Positions 7,772 to 16,641 of a stretch of DNA of 64,000 nt are shown here, in pieces. The stretch's first letter is position 1, and the number at the start of each line of letters is the position of its first letter. The notes below the pieces were generated by a model. That model ran no database searches and was not told the DNA's origin. It was given only the letters and a program-made list of their open reading frames with translations. The DNA is from Acidimicrobiales bacterium (GTDB taxonomy: Bacteria; Actinomycetota; Acidimicrobiia; Acidimicrobiales; Palsa-688), in contig DASUWA010000054.1 of the NCBI GenBank assembly GCA_036378675.1, forward strand, positions 1-64,000, written 5' to 3'. Position numbers and translations under genes: made by a program.

Positions 7772-9628
7772 GTGATCACCGACCCGGCGCGGGTTCCTCT
7801 CAGCCGGCGCGGGTGGATCGGGAACGGCGCAGCGGGCGCGCTCGTATCCGCTGACGGGACGATCGACTGGTACTGCCCCGACGGAATCGCTTCCAAAGCC
7901 GCGCTGTGGCGCCTGCTCGACCCGGCCGGCGGGGCAGTGCGAGTCGGCCCCGAGCGGACTGGATCGAACGCCACCCGCACCCTGCCACCGGGCGAGCAGC
8001 GGTACCGCCAGTCGACGAACGTGCTCGAGACGATCCTGGAAGGGGCCGCTGGCCGTCGGGTATCGGTGCTGGACTTCCTGGACTGGCCGGGTCCGGGACT
8101 CGAAGTCACCTCCCGGGTGGTGCGAGTGGTGCGCGCGCTCTCTGGCCCCGTGGACGTAGAGGTGGAGGTCTTCCCGTCGGGCCGGTTCGGAGAGGCCGCA
8201 GAGGCCAGAGAGGTGGCCTCCGGCTCCGACGGGCTGGTCATGGACGGGCTCGCGGTGCGGGCGGGAGTGCCGCTGGAGCCGGCACCTGTGGGCCGTCGTA
8301 CCCCTCGTTGGCGGGCGGTGCGCCGCCTGGACGAAGGCGAAGGCTTGGTCCTGACCATCGAGCAGACCGGTGGTTCTTGGGGGTCGACCGGTCGAGCGGA
8401 GCCCCTCACCTTCGACTCGGCGATGAGGCTGGCCGAATCGACGGAGCTCGCCTGGCGTGGGTGGCTGGGGCTGCTCGCCTACGACGGCCCGTACCGGCAG
8501 CCGGTCGAACGCAGCCTTCTGGCAGTGCGCTCGCTCACCAGTGCCGGCGGGGCGCCTGCCGGCGCAGGCACCACCTCGCTCCCCCGCCGCGTCGGAAGCG
8601 AGCGGACCTCGGACGACCGCTGGGTCCGGTGGCGCGACGCCGCCGGGGCAGCCCGGACCTTCGCCTCAGTCGGGTTCGCCGAGGACGCCGAAGCTGCAGA
8701 GGCGTGGCTTCGCAGAGCAGTCGAGGAGGCGCCGCTTCCTTGGCCGGCCCGGCTGGATTCCGACGGCCAGCCTCCGCCGGACGTAAAGGTACTGGGGGTG
8801 GAGGGGTGGAGACGGTCCGGGCCGGTGGTTGTCGGGGTTCGAGAGGAGCTCCGGGATCTCGATTGCTACGGGGACGTGGTGGCGGCGATCGGGGCAAGCA
8901 GGACCGCTCCGGGCGGCGGGCGGGGTGAGCCCGGTCCGCTTACTGCCGCGTGGCCGCAGCTCGCCGCCGCCGGCGACTGGATCTCCGATCACTGGCCCGA
9001 GCGGGATTCGGGTGTCTGGACTACGCCTGGGCCGCCGGCAATGCTGGTGGCGTCGCGGGTCCAGGCCTGGTTCGCGCTGGACCGGCTCGTCCGTGTCGCC
9101 CGTGCAGCCGACCCGCTCGACTTGGCGGCGGTTCCCTGGCAGCAAGAGGCTCGCTCGATCGTGAGCTGGCTCGAAACCGACGGCTTGTCCTTCGACGGAG
9201 GCCTCCGACGGGACGGAAGCGCGGAGGCTGACGACGAACCTGATGCTGCGCTCCTCCGCATCGCGTGGCGCGGCCCCTGGCCGCCGTCGCACCCGATCGT
9301 GGCCAAGACCATCGACCGCGTTCTGGATCGACTCAGCACGTCCGGACTCGTCCACCGGTACTCCGAGAGGGTCGACGACGGCCAAGCCGGACCCGACAAC
9401 CCGGACCTGCTCGCATCGCTCTGGGCGGTCCGGGCGCTCGCCGCCGCCGAGCGCTGGGAGGAGGCGCACGAGCGGATGGAATCGATACTGAGCCTGGCGG
9501 GTGCTGCCGGGTTGTTGTCAGAAGCGGCCGAGCCGATCTCCGGCGAGCTGATGGGCAACATTCCGTTCGCGGCCGTACATCTGGCGCTGGTGGACGCCGC
9601 TGTCGCGCTGGCGAGCGGCCCGAACTGA
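7772..9628 (+). CDS. GH15-like (glucoamylase/trehalase-type) protein, divergent
   Basis: 618 residues, colinear with actinobacterial GH15 proteins, which have a trehalase-like N-terminal beta domain and an (alpha/alpha)6 barrel. GWIGNGAAGALVSADGTIDW matches the family start (WIGDxxxAALVxxDGSIDW). TTSLPRRVGSERTSDDRW followed by WRD (about residues 270-288) matches TTSLPE..GGxRNWDYRYCWLRD. The C-terminal LLSEAAEPISGELMGN (about 578-593) keeps the Glu of the general-base motif. Where the family has DxGIWExR, however, this protein reads DSGVWTTPG near residue 411, so the general-acid Glu appears replaced, and several barrel motifs are eroded. It may be weakly active, altered in specificity or non-catalytic. 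The GTG start follows the tandem repeat with no Shine-Dalgarno. Confidence 0.75.
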   Translation: MITDPARVPLSRRGWIGNGAAGALVSADGTIDWYCPDGIASKAALWRLLDPAGGAVRVGPERTGSNATRTLPPGEQRYRQSTNVLETILEGAAGRRVSVLDFLDWPGPGLEVTSRVVRVVRALSGPVDVEVEVFPSGRFGEAAEAREVASGSDGLVMDGLAVRAGVPLEPAPVGRRTPRWRAVRRLDEGEGLVLTIEQTGGSWGSTGRAEPLTFDSAMRLAESTELAWRGWLGLLAYDGPYRQPVERSLLAVRSLTSAGGAPAGAGTTSLPRRVGSERTSDDRWVRWRDAAGAARTFASVGFAEDAEAAEAWLRRAVEEAPLPWPARLDSDGQPPPDVKVLGVEGWRRSGPVVVGVREELRDLDCYGDVVAAIGASRTAPGGGRGEPGPLTAAWPQLAAAGDWISDHWPERDSGVWTTPGPPAMLVASRVQAWFALDRLVRVARAADPLDLAAVPWQQEARSIVSWLETDGLSFDGGLRRDGSAEADDEPDAALLRIAWRGPWPPSHPIVAKTIDRVLDRLSTSGLVHRYSERVDDGQAGPDNPDLLASLWAVRALAAAERWEEAHERMESILSLAGAAGLLSEAAEPISGELMGNIPFAAVHLALVDAAVALASGPN

Positions 9629-9701
9629 ATCAGCCGTTCACGTCCACCAGCGTTCACCCTCCACGCCGGGAATCCCAACAAGTGACGCACGTTGTCGGCG
9701 G

Positions 9702-9707
9702 TAGCGT
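9702..9707 (+). promoter_or_regulatory. -10 box TAGCGT of the exporter-tldDE operon
   Basis: TAGCGT ends 6 nt before the ATG at 9714 (spacer TCCGGC), predicting a leaderless transcript. The same TTCCGGC spacing recurs before the gamma-carbonic-anhydrase-like gene. Confidence 0.55.
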
Positions 9708-9713
9708 TCCGGC

Positions 9714-10787
9714 ATGGCTGCTTATCCCCCCGTGCGCGCCGTAGCCGATGGAGCCGACGGTGCGCCCGCCGATGCCCCCGCCATCATTGTCGAAGGCGTA
9801 AAGAAGTCCTTCGGAAACGTGCACGCGCTTCGCGGAATAGATCTCGCCGTCCCGAGAGGAACCGTGCTCGGCCTGCTCGGGCCAAACGGCGCCGGCAAGA
9901 CGACTGCAGTTCGAATACTCACGACGCTGCTCAAGCCCGACGAAGGTCGAGCGGTCATCGAGGGACTCGACGTCGTCGACGACGAGGAATCGGTAAGGGA
10001 GATCATCGGGCTGGCCGGTCAGTCGGCGGCAATTCAGGAAGAGTTGACCGGCAGGGAGAACCTGGAGATCTTCGGCCGGCTTCACCACCTCTCGAAACGG
10101 CAGGCGCGAATACGGGCGGAGGAGCTTCTCGAACGCTTCGACCTCGCCGACGCGGCAGACCGTCCGGCGAAGACCTACTCGGGAGGAATGCAGCGGCGCC
10201 TCGATCTGGCGTCGAGCCTTGTCGGAGATCCCCTGGTTCTCTTCCTGGACGAGCCAACCACCGGCCTGGACCCGAGGGGCCGGATCGGAATGTGGTCGGT
10301 GATCCGGGAACTAGTGTCCGCCGGCACAACATTGCTCCTGACAACCCAATACCTGGAAGAGGCTGACGAGCTTGCTGACGAGATCGTTGTCATCGACCAT
10401 GGACAGGTGATAGCCGCCGGTACCGCCGAGCAGCTGAAGGACAGGATCGGCGGGGACGTCATCGAATTCACCGTTCCGGACAGCACCCGGCGCGACGACG
10501 CAGTCCGGGCGGTTGTGGAGCTGTCGGAATCCGATCCGATCGTCGACGGGCAAACTGGCCTGGTCGCACTCCGCATAGGTCATCTCGGATCCGACGCGCT
10601 GATGCAAGCCGTGCGTTCGCTCGACGGTGCCGGCGTTTCGGTTCAAGGCCTGGCATTGCGACGCCCCTCTCTCGACGACGTTTTCCTCGCGCTCACGGGG
10701 CATGCGGCGGAGAGCGAAGACGAACCCGAGCCCAAACGAGGTCGCCGGCGGCGTGCGGCTGTCAGCAGCACGGAGGGCCGTTCGTGA
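9714..10787 (+). CDS. ABC-2 type exporter ATPase (DrrA-like)
   Basis: 357 residues. Walker A GLLGPNGAGKTT, signature YSGGMQRRLDLASSLVG, Walker B LVLFLDEPTTGLD, plus the C-terminal regulatory extension typical of the daunorubicin-resistance DrrA group. It energises export by the permease encoded next, whose GTG start overlaps its stop by 4 bp. The four-gene run with tldD and tldE suggests the exported substrate is linked to TldDE proteolysis. Drug export is the default annotation for this family, but nothing here identifies a drug. Confidence 0.92.
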   Translation: MAAYPPVRAVADGADGAPADAPAIIVEGVKKSFGNVHALRGIDLAVPRGTVLGLLGPNGAGKTTAVRILTTLLKPDEGRAVIEGLDVVDDEESVREIIGLAGQSAAIQEELTGRENLEIFGRLHHLSKRQARIRAEELLERFDLADAADRPAKTYSGGMQRRLDLASSLVGDPLVLFLDEPTTGLDPRGRIGMWSVIRELVSAGTTLLLTTQYLEEADELADEIVVIDHGQVIAAGTAEQLKDRIGGDVIEFTVPDSTRRDDAVRAVVELSESDPIVDGQTGLVALRIGHLGSDALMQAVRSLDGAGVSVQGLALRRPSLDDVFLALTGHAAESEDEPEPKRGRRRRAAVSSTEGRS

Positions 10788-11602
10788 CCGCGGCGACTAT
10801 CGCACCGCGAGTCCGGACGGCACCGCGAAGTGTCTCGTCGCGTTTGCGGCGCGCGGCCACCGACGCAGTCACGATGACTCACCGCAACCTGATCCTGTGG
10901 GTCCGGGTGCCGGCGTACATCGTCTTCACCGTCATCCAGCCACTGATGTTCATGCTCCTCTTCAGGTACGTGTTCGGCGGGGCGATCGGGGTGAAGGTCA
11001 AGGGTGGGTACGTGAACTACCTGGTTCCCGGCATCATCGGGCAGACCGCGACATTTACGTCCTTCGGGACGGCAATCGCACTCGCTCAAGAACTGAAGAA
11101 GGGCTCGATCGACCGTCTGCGCTCGATGCCCATCGCCCGATCGGCTGTTCTGGTGGGCAGGCTCAGTGCGGACATGATCCGGCTGGCCGTCACGATCAGC
11201 ATCCTTCTTGCAACCGGGTACGCCGTCGGCTTCCGTTTCGAGAACGGGCCGTGGGCCGCGCTGTTCATGGTGCTGTGGGGGCTCGCGTTCGGCCTCGTGG
11301 TCGTGTGCGTTTCGGCGTTCACCGGGCTCGCGATCAAGGACGAGGAGTCGGTGCAGGCGTTCGGCTTCATCTGGGTTTTCCCTCTGGTCTTCGTGAGTGC
11401 GGCGTTCGTCCCGCTGCAGAGCATGCCCGGTTGGATGCAGGCCTTCGCCAAGAATCAACCCGTCAGCATCCTCATCGAGGAGATGCGGTCGCTGGCCCTG
11501 GGCGGCCCGGTGGCTCTGCACGCGTGGGAAAGCGCGCTGTGGCTGGGAGGCCTGTTCATCCTGTTTGCTTCCCTGGCGGTGCGGGCGTACAGAAAGGCGT
11601 GA
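10784..11602 (+). CDS. ABC-2 type exporter permease (DrrB-like)
   Basis: 272 residues with six hydrophobic segments: about 40-62 (AYIVFTVIQPLMFMLLFRYV), 75-95, 125-145, 155-178, 185-200 and near the C-terminus (LWLGGLFILFASLAV). The NYLVPGIIGQT region and the ABC2-membrane layout match DrrB/ABC-2 permeases. It pairs with the ATPase upstream through a GTGA overlap, and its own stop overlaps the GTG of tldD by 4 bp. Substrate unknown. Confidence 0.9.
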   Translation: MTAATIAPRVRTAPRSVSSRLRRAATDAVTMTHRNLILWVRVPAYIVFTVIQPLMFMLLFRYVFGGAIGVKVKGGYVNYLVPGIIGQTATFTSFGTAIALAQELKKGSIDRLRSMPIARSAVLVGRLSADMIRLAVTISILLATGYAVGFRFENGPWAALFMVLWGLAFGLVVVCVSAFTGLAIKDEESVQAFGFIWVFPLVFVSAAFVPLQSMPGWMQAFAKNQPVSILIEEMRSLALGGPVALHAWESALWLGGLFILFASLAVRAYRKA

Positions 11603-13116
11603 CTTTGGCAAAGCGAAGTGTGGACCCGTCGTTCCGAGCGCTTCCTCTCGAGGGTCTCGCCGGCGCAGCGCTCGACGAAGCCAGGAAGTCCCGCGCATCG
11701 CACGCGGAGTTCAGGCTCGAGCGGATCAGGGCCGCCGACGTCCGCATTCGGGATCGAGAGCTCGAGGGAGCATCCGAATCCGAGTCGTCAGGGCTCTCTG
11801 TCCGTGTCCTCGTCGACGGGACGTGGGGATTCGCTTCGGCCAGCGGCCTGAGCGAGCAGTCAGCGCGACGGGCTGCCGGCGATGCAGTCGAGGTGGCGCG
11901 CGTGTCGGGTGCAATCAACCGTGAGAGAGTGGAGCTCGCCCCCGAGCCTGTGTACAGCGGAGAGGAGTGGGTCTCGTCGTTCGACGTCAACCCGTTCGAC
12001 GTCTCCCCGTCGGACCGGATCGAGCTGTTGAAGAGCTGGACGGACGCGCTGCTTTCCGGTCCGGGGGTCGATCACGCCGACTCGGCGGTGCTCGCGGTCC
12101 AGGAGGACAAGTTCTACGCCGACCTGTCCGGGACGGCCACGTTCCAGGAACGGGTCCGGGTGCACCCGACCGCGACCGCGGTGAGCATCGAATTCAACGG
12201 AGGCGGCTTCGAAACGATGCGAACTCTCGCGCCGCCCACCGGGCGCGGCTGGGAGTACCTGACCGGTGAAGGGTGGGACTGGGACCGGGAGCTGGCGGAG
12301 ATCCCCGAGCTGCTCGCCGAGAAGATGAAGGCGCCGGCGGTAGAAGCCGGCCGTTATGACGTGGTGATCGACCCGTCCAACCTGTGGTTGACCATCCACG
12401 AGTCGATCGGCCACGCGACGGAGCTCGATCGCGCTCTCGGGTACGAGGCGGCTTACGCCGGAACGTCGTTCGCGACCTTCGACAAGCTCGGCAACTTGCG
12501 ATACGGATCCCCTGTCATGCACGTCACCGGAGACCGCACCGTGGAGCACGGGTTGTCGACAATCGGGTACGACGACGAGGGTGTCGCCGCTCAGTCGTGG
12601 GACATCGTCCGCGACGGCGTTCTCGTGGGATATCAGCTGAACCGCGCCATGGCCGCGCGGCAGGGGCTCGGCAGATCCAACGGTTGCGCATTCGCGGACT
12701 CACCCGGAAACATCCCCCTGCAACGGATGGCGAACGTGTCGTTGCAGCCGGCAACCGGCGGTCCAACCACTTCGGAGCTGATCGGCGGTCTCGACGAAGG
12801 GATCTACATCCTGGGCGACAAGAGCTGGTCGATCGACATGCAGAGGTACAACTTCCAGTTCACCGGCCAGCGGTTCTTCCGCGTCCGCGGGGGCCGTCTC
12901 GCCGGGCAGCTCCGCGACGTCGCCTACCAGGGGATGACGACCGACTTCTGGGGATCGATGGAGGCGGTTGGGGGCGAGTCGACCTACGTCCTCGGCGGGG
13001 CCTTCAACTGCGGCAAGGGACAGCCCGGACAGGTTGCACCTGTCAGCCACGGATGCCCGTCGGCGCTGTTCCGGCAGGTTCGCATCCTGAACACAACCGA
13101 GGAGTCCGGCCGGTGA
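11599..13116 (+). CDS. tldD: TldD/PmbA family metalloprotease (TldD subunit)
   Basis: 505 residues from the GTG at 11599, which overlaps the permease stop by 4 bp and has AGAAAGG just upstream. The metal-binding motif HESIGHATELDR (HExxxH type) is present near residue 264, with GLGRSNGCAFADSP and a conserved C-terminal Cys/Gly-rich region. TldD with TldE forms a heterodimeric protease that, in Enterobacteria, unravels and cleaves peptides such as the microcin B17 leader and the antitoxin CcdA. TldD carries the active site. Coupling to an ABC exporter suggests processing of something exported, but no precursor-like small gene is visible nearby. Confidence 0.92.
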   Translation: MTLAKRSVDPSFRALPLEGLAGAALDEARKSRASHAEFRLERIRAADVRIRDRELEGASESESSGLSVRVLVDGTWGFASASGLSEQSARRAAGDAVEVARVSGAINRERVELAPEPVYSGEEWVSSFDVNPFDVSPSDRIELLKSWTDALLSGPGVDHADSAVLAVQEDKFYADLSGTATFQERVRVHPTATAVSIEFNGGGFETMRTLAPPTGRGWEYLTGEGWDWDRELAEIPELLAEKMKAPAVEAGRYDVVIDPSNLWLTIHESIGHATELDRALGYEAAYAGTSFATFDKLGNLRYGSPVMHVTGDRTVEHGLSTIGYDDEGVAAQSWDIVRDGVLVGYQLNRAMAARQGLGRSNGCAFADSPGNIPLQRMANVSLQPATGGPTTSELIGGLDEGIYILGDKSWSIDMQRYNFQFTGQRFFRVRGGRLAGQLRDVAYQGMTTDFWGSMEAVGGESTYVLGGAFNCGKGQPGQVAPVSHGCPSALFRQVRILNTTEESGR

Positions 13117-14507
13117 CCGTCAACGACGTGAAACCCCAGGACCTTGTCGAGCAGGCGCTCTCCATGTCCCGCGCCGACGGTTGCATCGTCATCGCAGACG
13201 AGATCACCAGCGCCAATCTGCGGTGGGCAAACAACACTTTGACGAGCAACGGAATATCCCGCGCCGGCGCGCTCACCGTCATCGCAATCGTCGAAGGCGC
13301 TACTGGCATCGTCGCGCAGGAAGGTGTCACGCTCGATTCCCTCGAAGACGTGGTCCGCGCGGCTGAGACCGCTGCATCGGGGAGCGGCAAGGCCGAGGAC
13401 CGCATGCCGCTTGCGGCTGCCGACACTGTTTTGAGCCCCGGCGACTGGGACGCGCCGCCTGCCGAGACGTCGATCGGAGTCTTCGCCGACACGGCCAAAG
13501 CTCTCGGTCACCAGTTCGGGCGGAGCGAGGCCGAAGGGGAGCTGCTGTTCGGCTTCGCCTCGCATGAGGTTCGCACCAGCTATCTGGCTTCCTCCACCGG
13601 CCTGCGCGCCCGCCACGATCAACCGACCGGGTATGTGGAGATGAACGCCAAGTCCAAGGACTTTGCCCGCTCGGCGTGGGCCGGAGTCCCGAGCGAGGAC
13701 TTCACCGACGTGGACATTCTCGCCATCTCCGCCGGCCTGTCACAGCGGCTCGATTGGGCCAAGCGACAGCTCGAGCTCCCTGCGGGCCGTTACGCGACGA
13801 TCCTTCCTCCCACCGCTGTAGCCGACCTGATGATCAGCATGTACTGGTCGCTCGGCGCCCGCGACGCCCACGACGGAAGGACGGTCTTCAGCCGGCCCGG
13901 CGGCGGCACGCGCGTCGGGGACCGCCTGAGCGACAAGCCGATCACGTTGCGCAGCGACCCGTCCGCGCCGTCGCTTATGTGCTCCCCGGTCGTGTTCGCG
14001 CACAGTTCGTCGGCCGCGCAGTCCGTGTTCGACAACGGACTCCCCATCCACCCGACCCGCTGGATCGCCGACGGGAACCTGCAGTCGCTGATCCAGACGA
14101 GGCACTCCGCCAGCCTGACCGGGCTTCCGGTGACGCCCTACGTCGACAACCTCATCATGGACGGCACCACCGACGGAGACGACCTGAGAGGTATGACAGA
14201 AGCTTCATCCGGCCGCACGCTGCTGCTCACATGCCTCTGGTACATCAGGACCGTCGACCCGCAAACCCTTCTCCTGACCGGACTGACGCGAGACGGCGTC
14301 TACCTGGTCGAAGACGGCGAGGTCGTCGGCGCGGTCAACAACTTCCGGTTCAACGAGAGCCCCGTCGACCTGCTGGCGCGGGTTTCGTCGGTCGGGCTCT
14401 CCGAACGCACCCTCCCCCGCGAGTGGTCGGACTACTTCACGCGCACCGCGATGCCGCCGCTTCTGGTGGAGGACTTCAACATGTCCTCGGTAAGCCAGGC
14501 CTCCTAA
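13113..14507 (+). CDS. tldE: TldE/PmbA protein, partner of TldD
   Basis: 464 residues from the GTG overlapping the tldD stop by 4 bp. It has the PmbA/TldE fold with DLVEQALSMSRADGC at the N-terminus and PYVDNLIMDGTTDGDD and NNFRFNESPVDLL near the C-terminus, and lacks the HExxxH motif of TldD, as expected for the non-catalytic subunit. It is needed for heterodimeric TldDE activity. It ends the operon; pepA, itself a peptidase, is convergent 12 bp away. Confidence 0.9.
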   Translation: MTVNDVKPQDLVEQALSMSRADGCIVIADEITSANLRWANNTLTSNGISRAGALTVIAIVEGATGIVAQEGVTLDSLEDVVRAAETAASGSGKAEDRMPLAAADTVLSPGDWDAPPAETSIGVFADTAKALGHQFGRSEAEGELLFGFASHEVRTSYLASSTGLRARHDQPTGYVEMNAKSKDFARSAWAGVPSEDFTDVDILAISAGLSQRLDWAKRQLELPAGRYATILPPTAVADLMISMYWSLGARDAHDGRTVFSRPGGGTRVGDRLSDKPITLRSDPSAPSLMCSPVVFAHSSSAAQSVFDNGLPIHPTRWIADGNLQSLIQTRHSASLTGLPVTPYVDNLIMDGTTDGDDLRGMTEASSGRTLLLTCLWYIRTVDPQTLLLTGLTRDGVYLVEDGEVVGAVNNFRFNESPVDLLARVSSVGLSERTLPREWSDYFTRTAMPPLLVEDFNMSSVSQAS

Positions 14508-14519
14508 CGGGCTGGCGTA

Positions 14520-15977
14520 CTAGCCAGACAGTCTTCTGGCCGATAGCCCGGACACGAGCTCGATGAGCGTCCTGGCGCCCCACCCGGTGCCGCCCTTGCG
14601 GGTCAGCGCGGTCTCGGACTCCGCCCAGGCCGGCGCCGCAATGTCCAGATGCGCCCACGGGCGTCCAGCGGTGAACTCCTTCAGGAACAGCCCGGCCATG
14701 ATCGTCGACGCGTCAGGCTTGGCGGTCACGTTTCGAAGGTCGGCGACTTCCGAATCGAGATCCTTGCGATAGGACGAAAACAGCGGCAGCTCCCAGCACG
14801 GCTCGCCGGCGGCTTCTCCCGCGGCGACGACCCGCCTGACCAGCTCGGCGTCCGTTCCCATGACTGCGCTGAGCGCGGTCCCCAGCGCCACCCGCTGGCC
14901 GCCGGTAAGGGTCGCGACGTCGATGACAGCATCGGGCTCCGACTCGACGGCAAGCGACAGGGCGTCGGCGAGAACCAACCGGCCCTCCGCGTCCGTGTTG
15001 AGCACCTCGATCGTCGTTCCGTTGCGCGCGGTCAGGACGTCGCCGGGGTGGATGGCCGTGCCGCTGGGCATGTTCTCGGTCGCCGCAACCCAGCCGTCGA
15101 CCTCGACGCGCACATCCAGTTCCGCAAGGGCGAGGGTCGCAGCGATGACCGCTGCAGCTCCGCCCATGTCGTCCTTCATCGTCATCATCGACTGAGCAGG
15201 CTTCAGAGAAAGACCGCCCGAGTCGAAGGTGATCCCCTTCCCGACAAGAGCGATTCGCGCGCGAGGGCGTGAGGAAGGGATGTGCCGAACCCTGATCAAC
15301 CGCGGAGGCTCGGACGCGCCGGCCGCGACACCCATCAGCGCTCCGAGCCTCTCGTCAGCGATCCGAGCTTCGTCCCACACCTCGACTTCCGCACCGACTT
15401 TCTCGGCGGCCTCAACCGTCAGCCGGGCGAGTTCCCTGGGGGTCAGGCTTCTCGGAGGCAGGTTCACCCAGTCCCTCGCCCGCGAAGTCGCTTCGACGCC
15501 GACTCTTCCGCGCTCCACCGCGGCGCGGATCCCGTTCCGGCCGACAAGGACCGCCCGCTCCAGCTTGACCGGCGCCTTCCCGTTCCTGCCGTTGCCGCTG
15601 CCATCGAACCGGTAGGCACCGAGGCCGATGCCCTCGACCACAGCCTGGGCGTGCTCGGGCCACGAAGCGGTCAGGGTGGTCGCCACCGTCTCGGCGTCCC
15701 CGGCGTTGCGGGCGAGTGCACCACCGGCGAGACGGACCGCGTTGGCGTCCACCGATTCGCGACAACCAACTCCGAGCGCGACAACCGTCGAGCCGTCGTC
15801 CGCAAGAAGCGCGATCGCCTGGCCCGGCTGCCCCTCGAAGCGGCGCTGCGCGAGAAACCCGCGGTCGATCTCGGCTCCTGCTTCCGGAGTAGTGGTGAGG
15901 TCCGAGAAGACCGGTACGCCGAGCACCGCGACACCGGCGGGGGCGCCCCGCTCGATTTCGAAATAGGGGATGTTCAT
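14520..15977 (-). CDS. pepA: leucyl aminopeptidase (M17)
   Basis: 485 residues from the ATG at 15977. The M17 signatures are complete: VGKGITFDSGGLSLKP with metal and catalytic Lys/Asp, DDMGGAAAV, and NTDAEGRLVLADAL. It releases N-terminal amino acids from peptides in the cytosol using two metal ions. I chose the ATG at 15977 because it overlaps the stop of the adenosyltransferase gene by 4 bp and begins the conserved N-terminal domain; a longer frame to 16061 would run deep into that gene. The longer N-terminal domain is divergent, as is usual for M17. Confidence 0.92.
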   Translation of the reverse strand: MNIPYFEIERGAPAGVAVLGVPVFSDLTTTPEAGAEIDRGFLAQRRFEGQPGQAIALLADDGSTVVALGVGCRESVDANAVRLAGGALARNAGDAETVATTLTASWPEHAQAVVEGIGLGAYRFDGSGNGRNGKAPVKLERAVLVGRNGIRAAVERGRVGVEATSRARDWVNLPPRSLTPRELARLTVEAAEKVGAEVEVWDEARIADERLGALMGVAAGASEPPRLIRVRHIPSSRPRARIALVGKGITFDSGGLSLKPAQSMMTMKDDMGGAAAVIAATLALAELDVRVEVDGWVAATENMPSGTAIHPGDVLTARNGTTIEVLNTDAEGRLVLADALSLAVESEPDAVIDVATLTGGQRVALGTALSAVMGTDAELVRRVVAAGEAAGEPCWELPLFSSYRKDLDSEVADLRNVTAKPDASTIMAGLFLKEFTAGRPWAHLDIAAPAWAESETALTRKGGTGWGARTLIELVSGLSARRLSG

Positions 15978-16543
15978 CGACCTGATGCCTTTCGAGATAG
16001 CCCTGTGGCCTTCCTGGACAGCACTGATTCCCCATGCTCCTGCCAGCGGGCCAGAGCCCAAACGAGGTCCGAGAGCCGGTTGAGGTAGCGAAGAACCAAC
16101 GACTCGGGTGGACAGGCCGCAAGCGACTCGCGCTCAGCCCGCCGGACCGTTGTGCGAGCGACATCGAGCGCTGCCGAGACCTGATCGTGTCCGGGTATGA
16201 CGAAGTCGTTGATCGGAGGAAAACGCTGAACCAACTCGTCGATCCTCTCCTCCAGCGCGCGCACCATCTCCTCGGTGACCAGCGAGACGCCAGGCTTCAG
16301 CTTTGAACGCTTCTCTGGCGCGGTCGCGACTTCCGCCATCAGAACGTAAAGGTCCTTCTCGAGGCCGACGAGGAGATCGTCGAGCTCGGAGCCTTTTTCC
16401 ACTTGGGAGCGGACCACCCCGAGAGCGGCCTGGGCCTCGTCGACTGCCCCGTTGGCGGCGATCACCGCTGAGTCCTTCGGCACCCGCCCCCCGTAGAGGA
16501 GGCCGGTCGTGCCGTCGTCGCCGGTGCGGGTGTAGATCCTCAT
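15974..16543 (-). CDS. cob(I)alamin adenosyltransferase, PduO type
   Basis: 189 residues. MRIYTRTGDDGTTGLLYG is the ATP-binding start of PduO-type enzymes; the VDEAQAALG and FVIPGHDQVSAALDVARTTVRRAER regions match the helical-bundle core that holds cobalamin and ATP. It makes adenosylcobalamin from cob(I)alamin. Cobalamin-dependent metH lies 0.6 kb away on the other strand, though that enzyme uses methylcobalamin, so the adenosyl form must serve another enzyme outside this window. It is coupled to pepA by a 4-bp overlap. A TAATCT hexamer ends 12 nt before the ATG. Confidence 0.92.
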   Translation of the reverse strand: MRIYTRTGDDGTTGLLYGGRVPKDSAVIAANGAVDEAQAALGVVRSQVEKGSELDDLLVGLEKDLYVLMAEVATAPEKRSKLKPGVSLVTEEMVRALEERIDELVQRFPPINDFVIPGHDQVSAALDVARTTVRRAERESLAACPPESLVLRYLNRLSDLVWALARWQEHGESVLSRKATGLSRKASGR

Positions 16544-16641
16544 GGTTCCCGGGCGAGATTAAGCGAACCGTGAAGGCAGCTCTCAACGGTCGGCAGCAAG
16601 ACGCCGATTAGTACCCAACGAGGGAAAGGAACTTCCGACCG

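Noticed and set aside
9629-9713. Possible RiPP precursor gene before the exporter-TldDE operon
   Set aside because: The 85-bp gap has no short frame with a start codon and Shine-Dalgarno, and no Cys/Ser/Thr-rich core.
10627-11598. Extension of the tldD frame upstream by more than 900 bp
   Set aside because: This part lies over the ABC permease gene in another frame, is Arg-rich and lacks family similarity; the GTG overlap at 11599 is the natural start.
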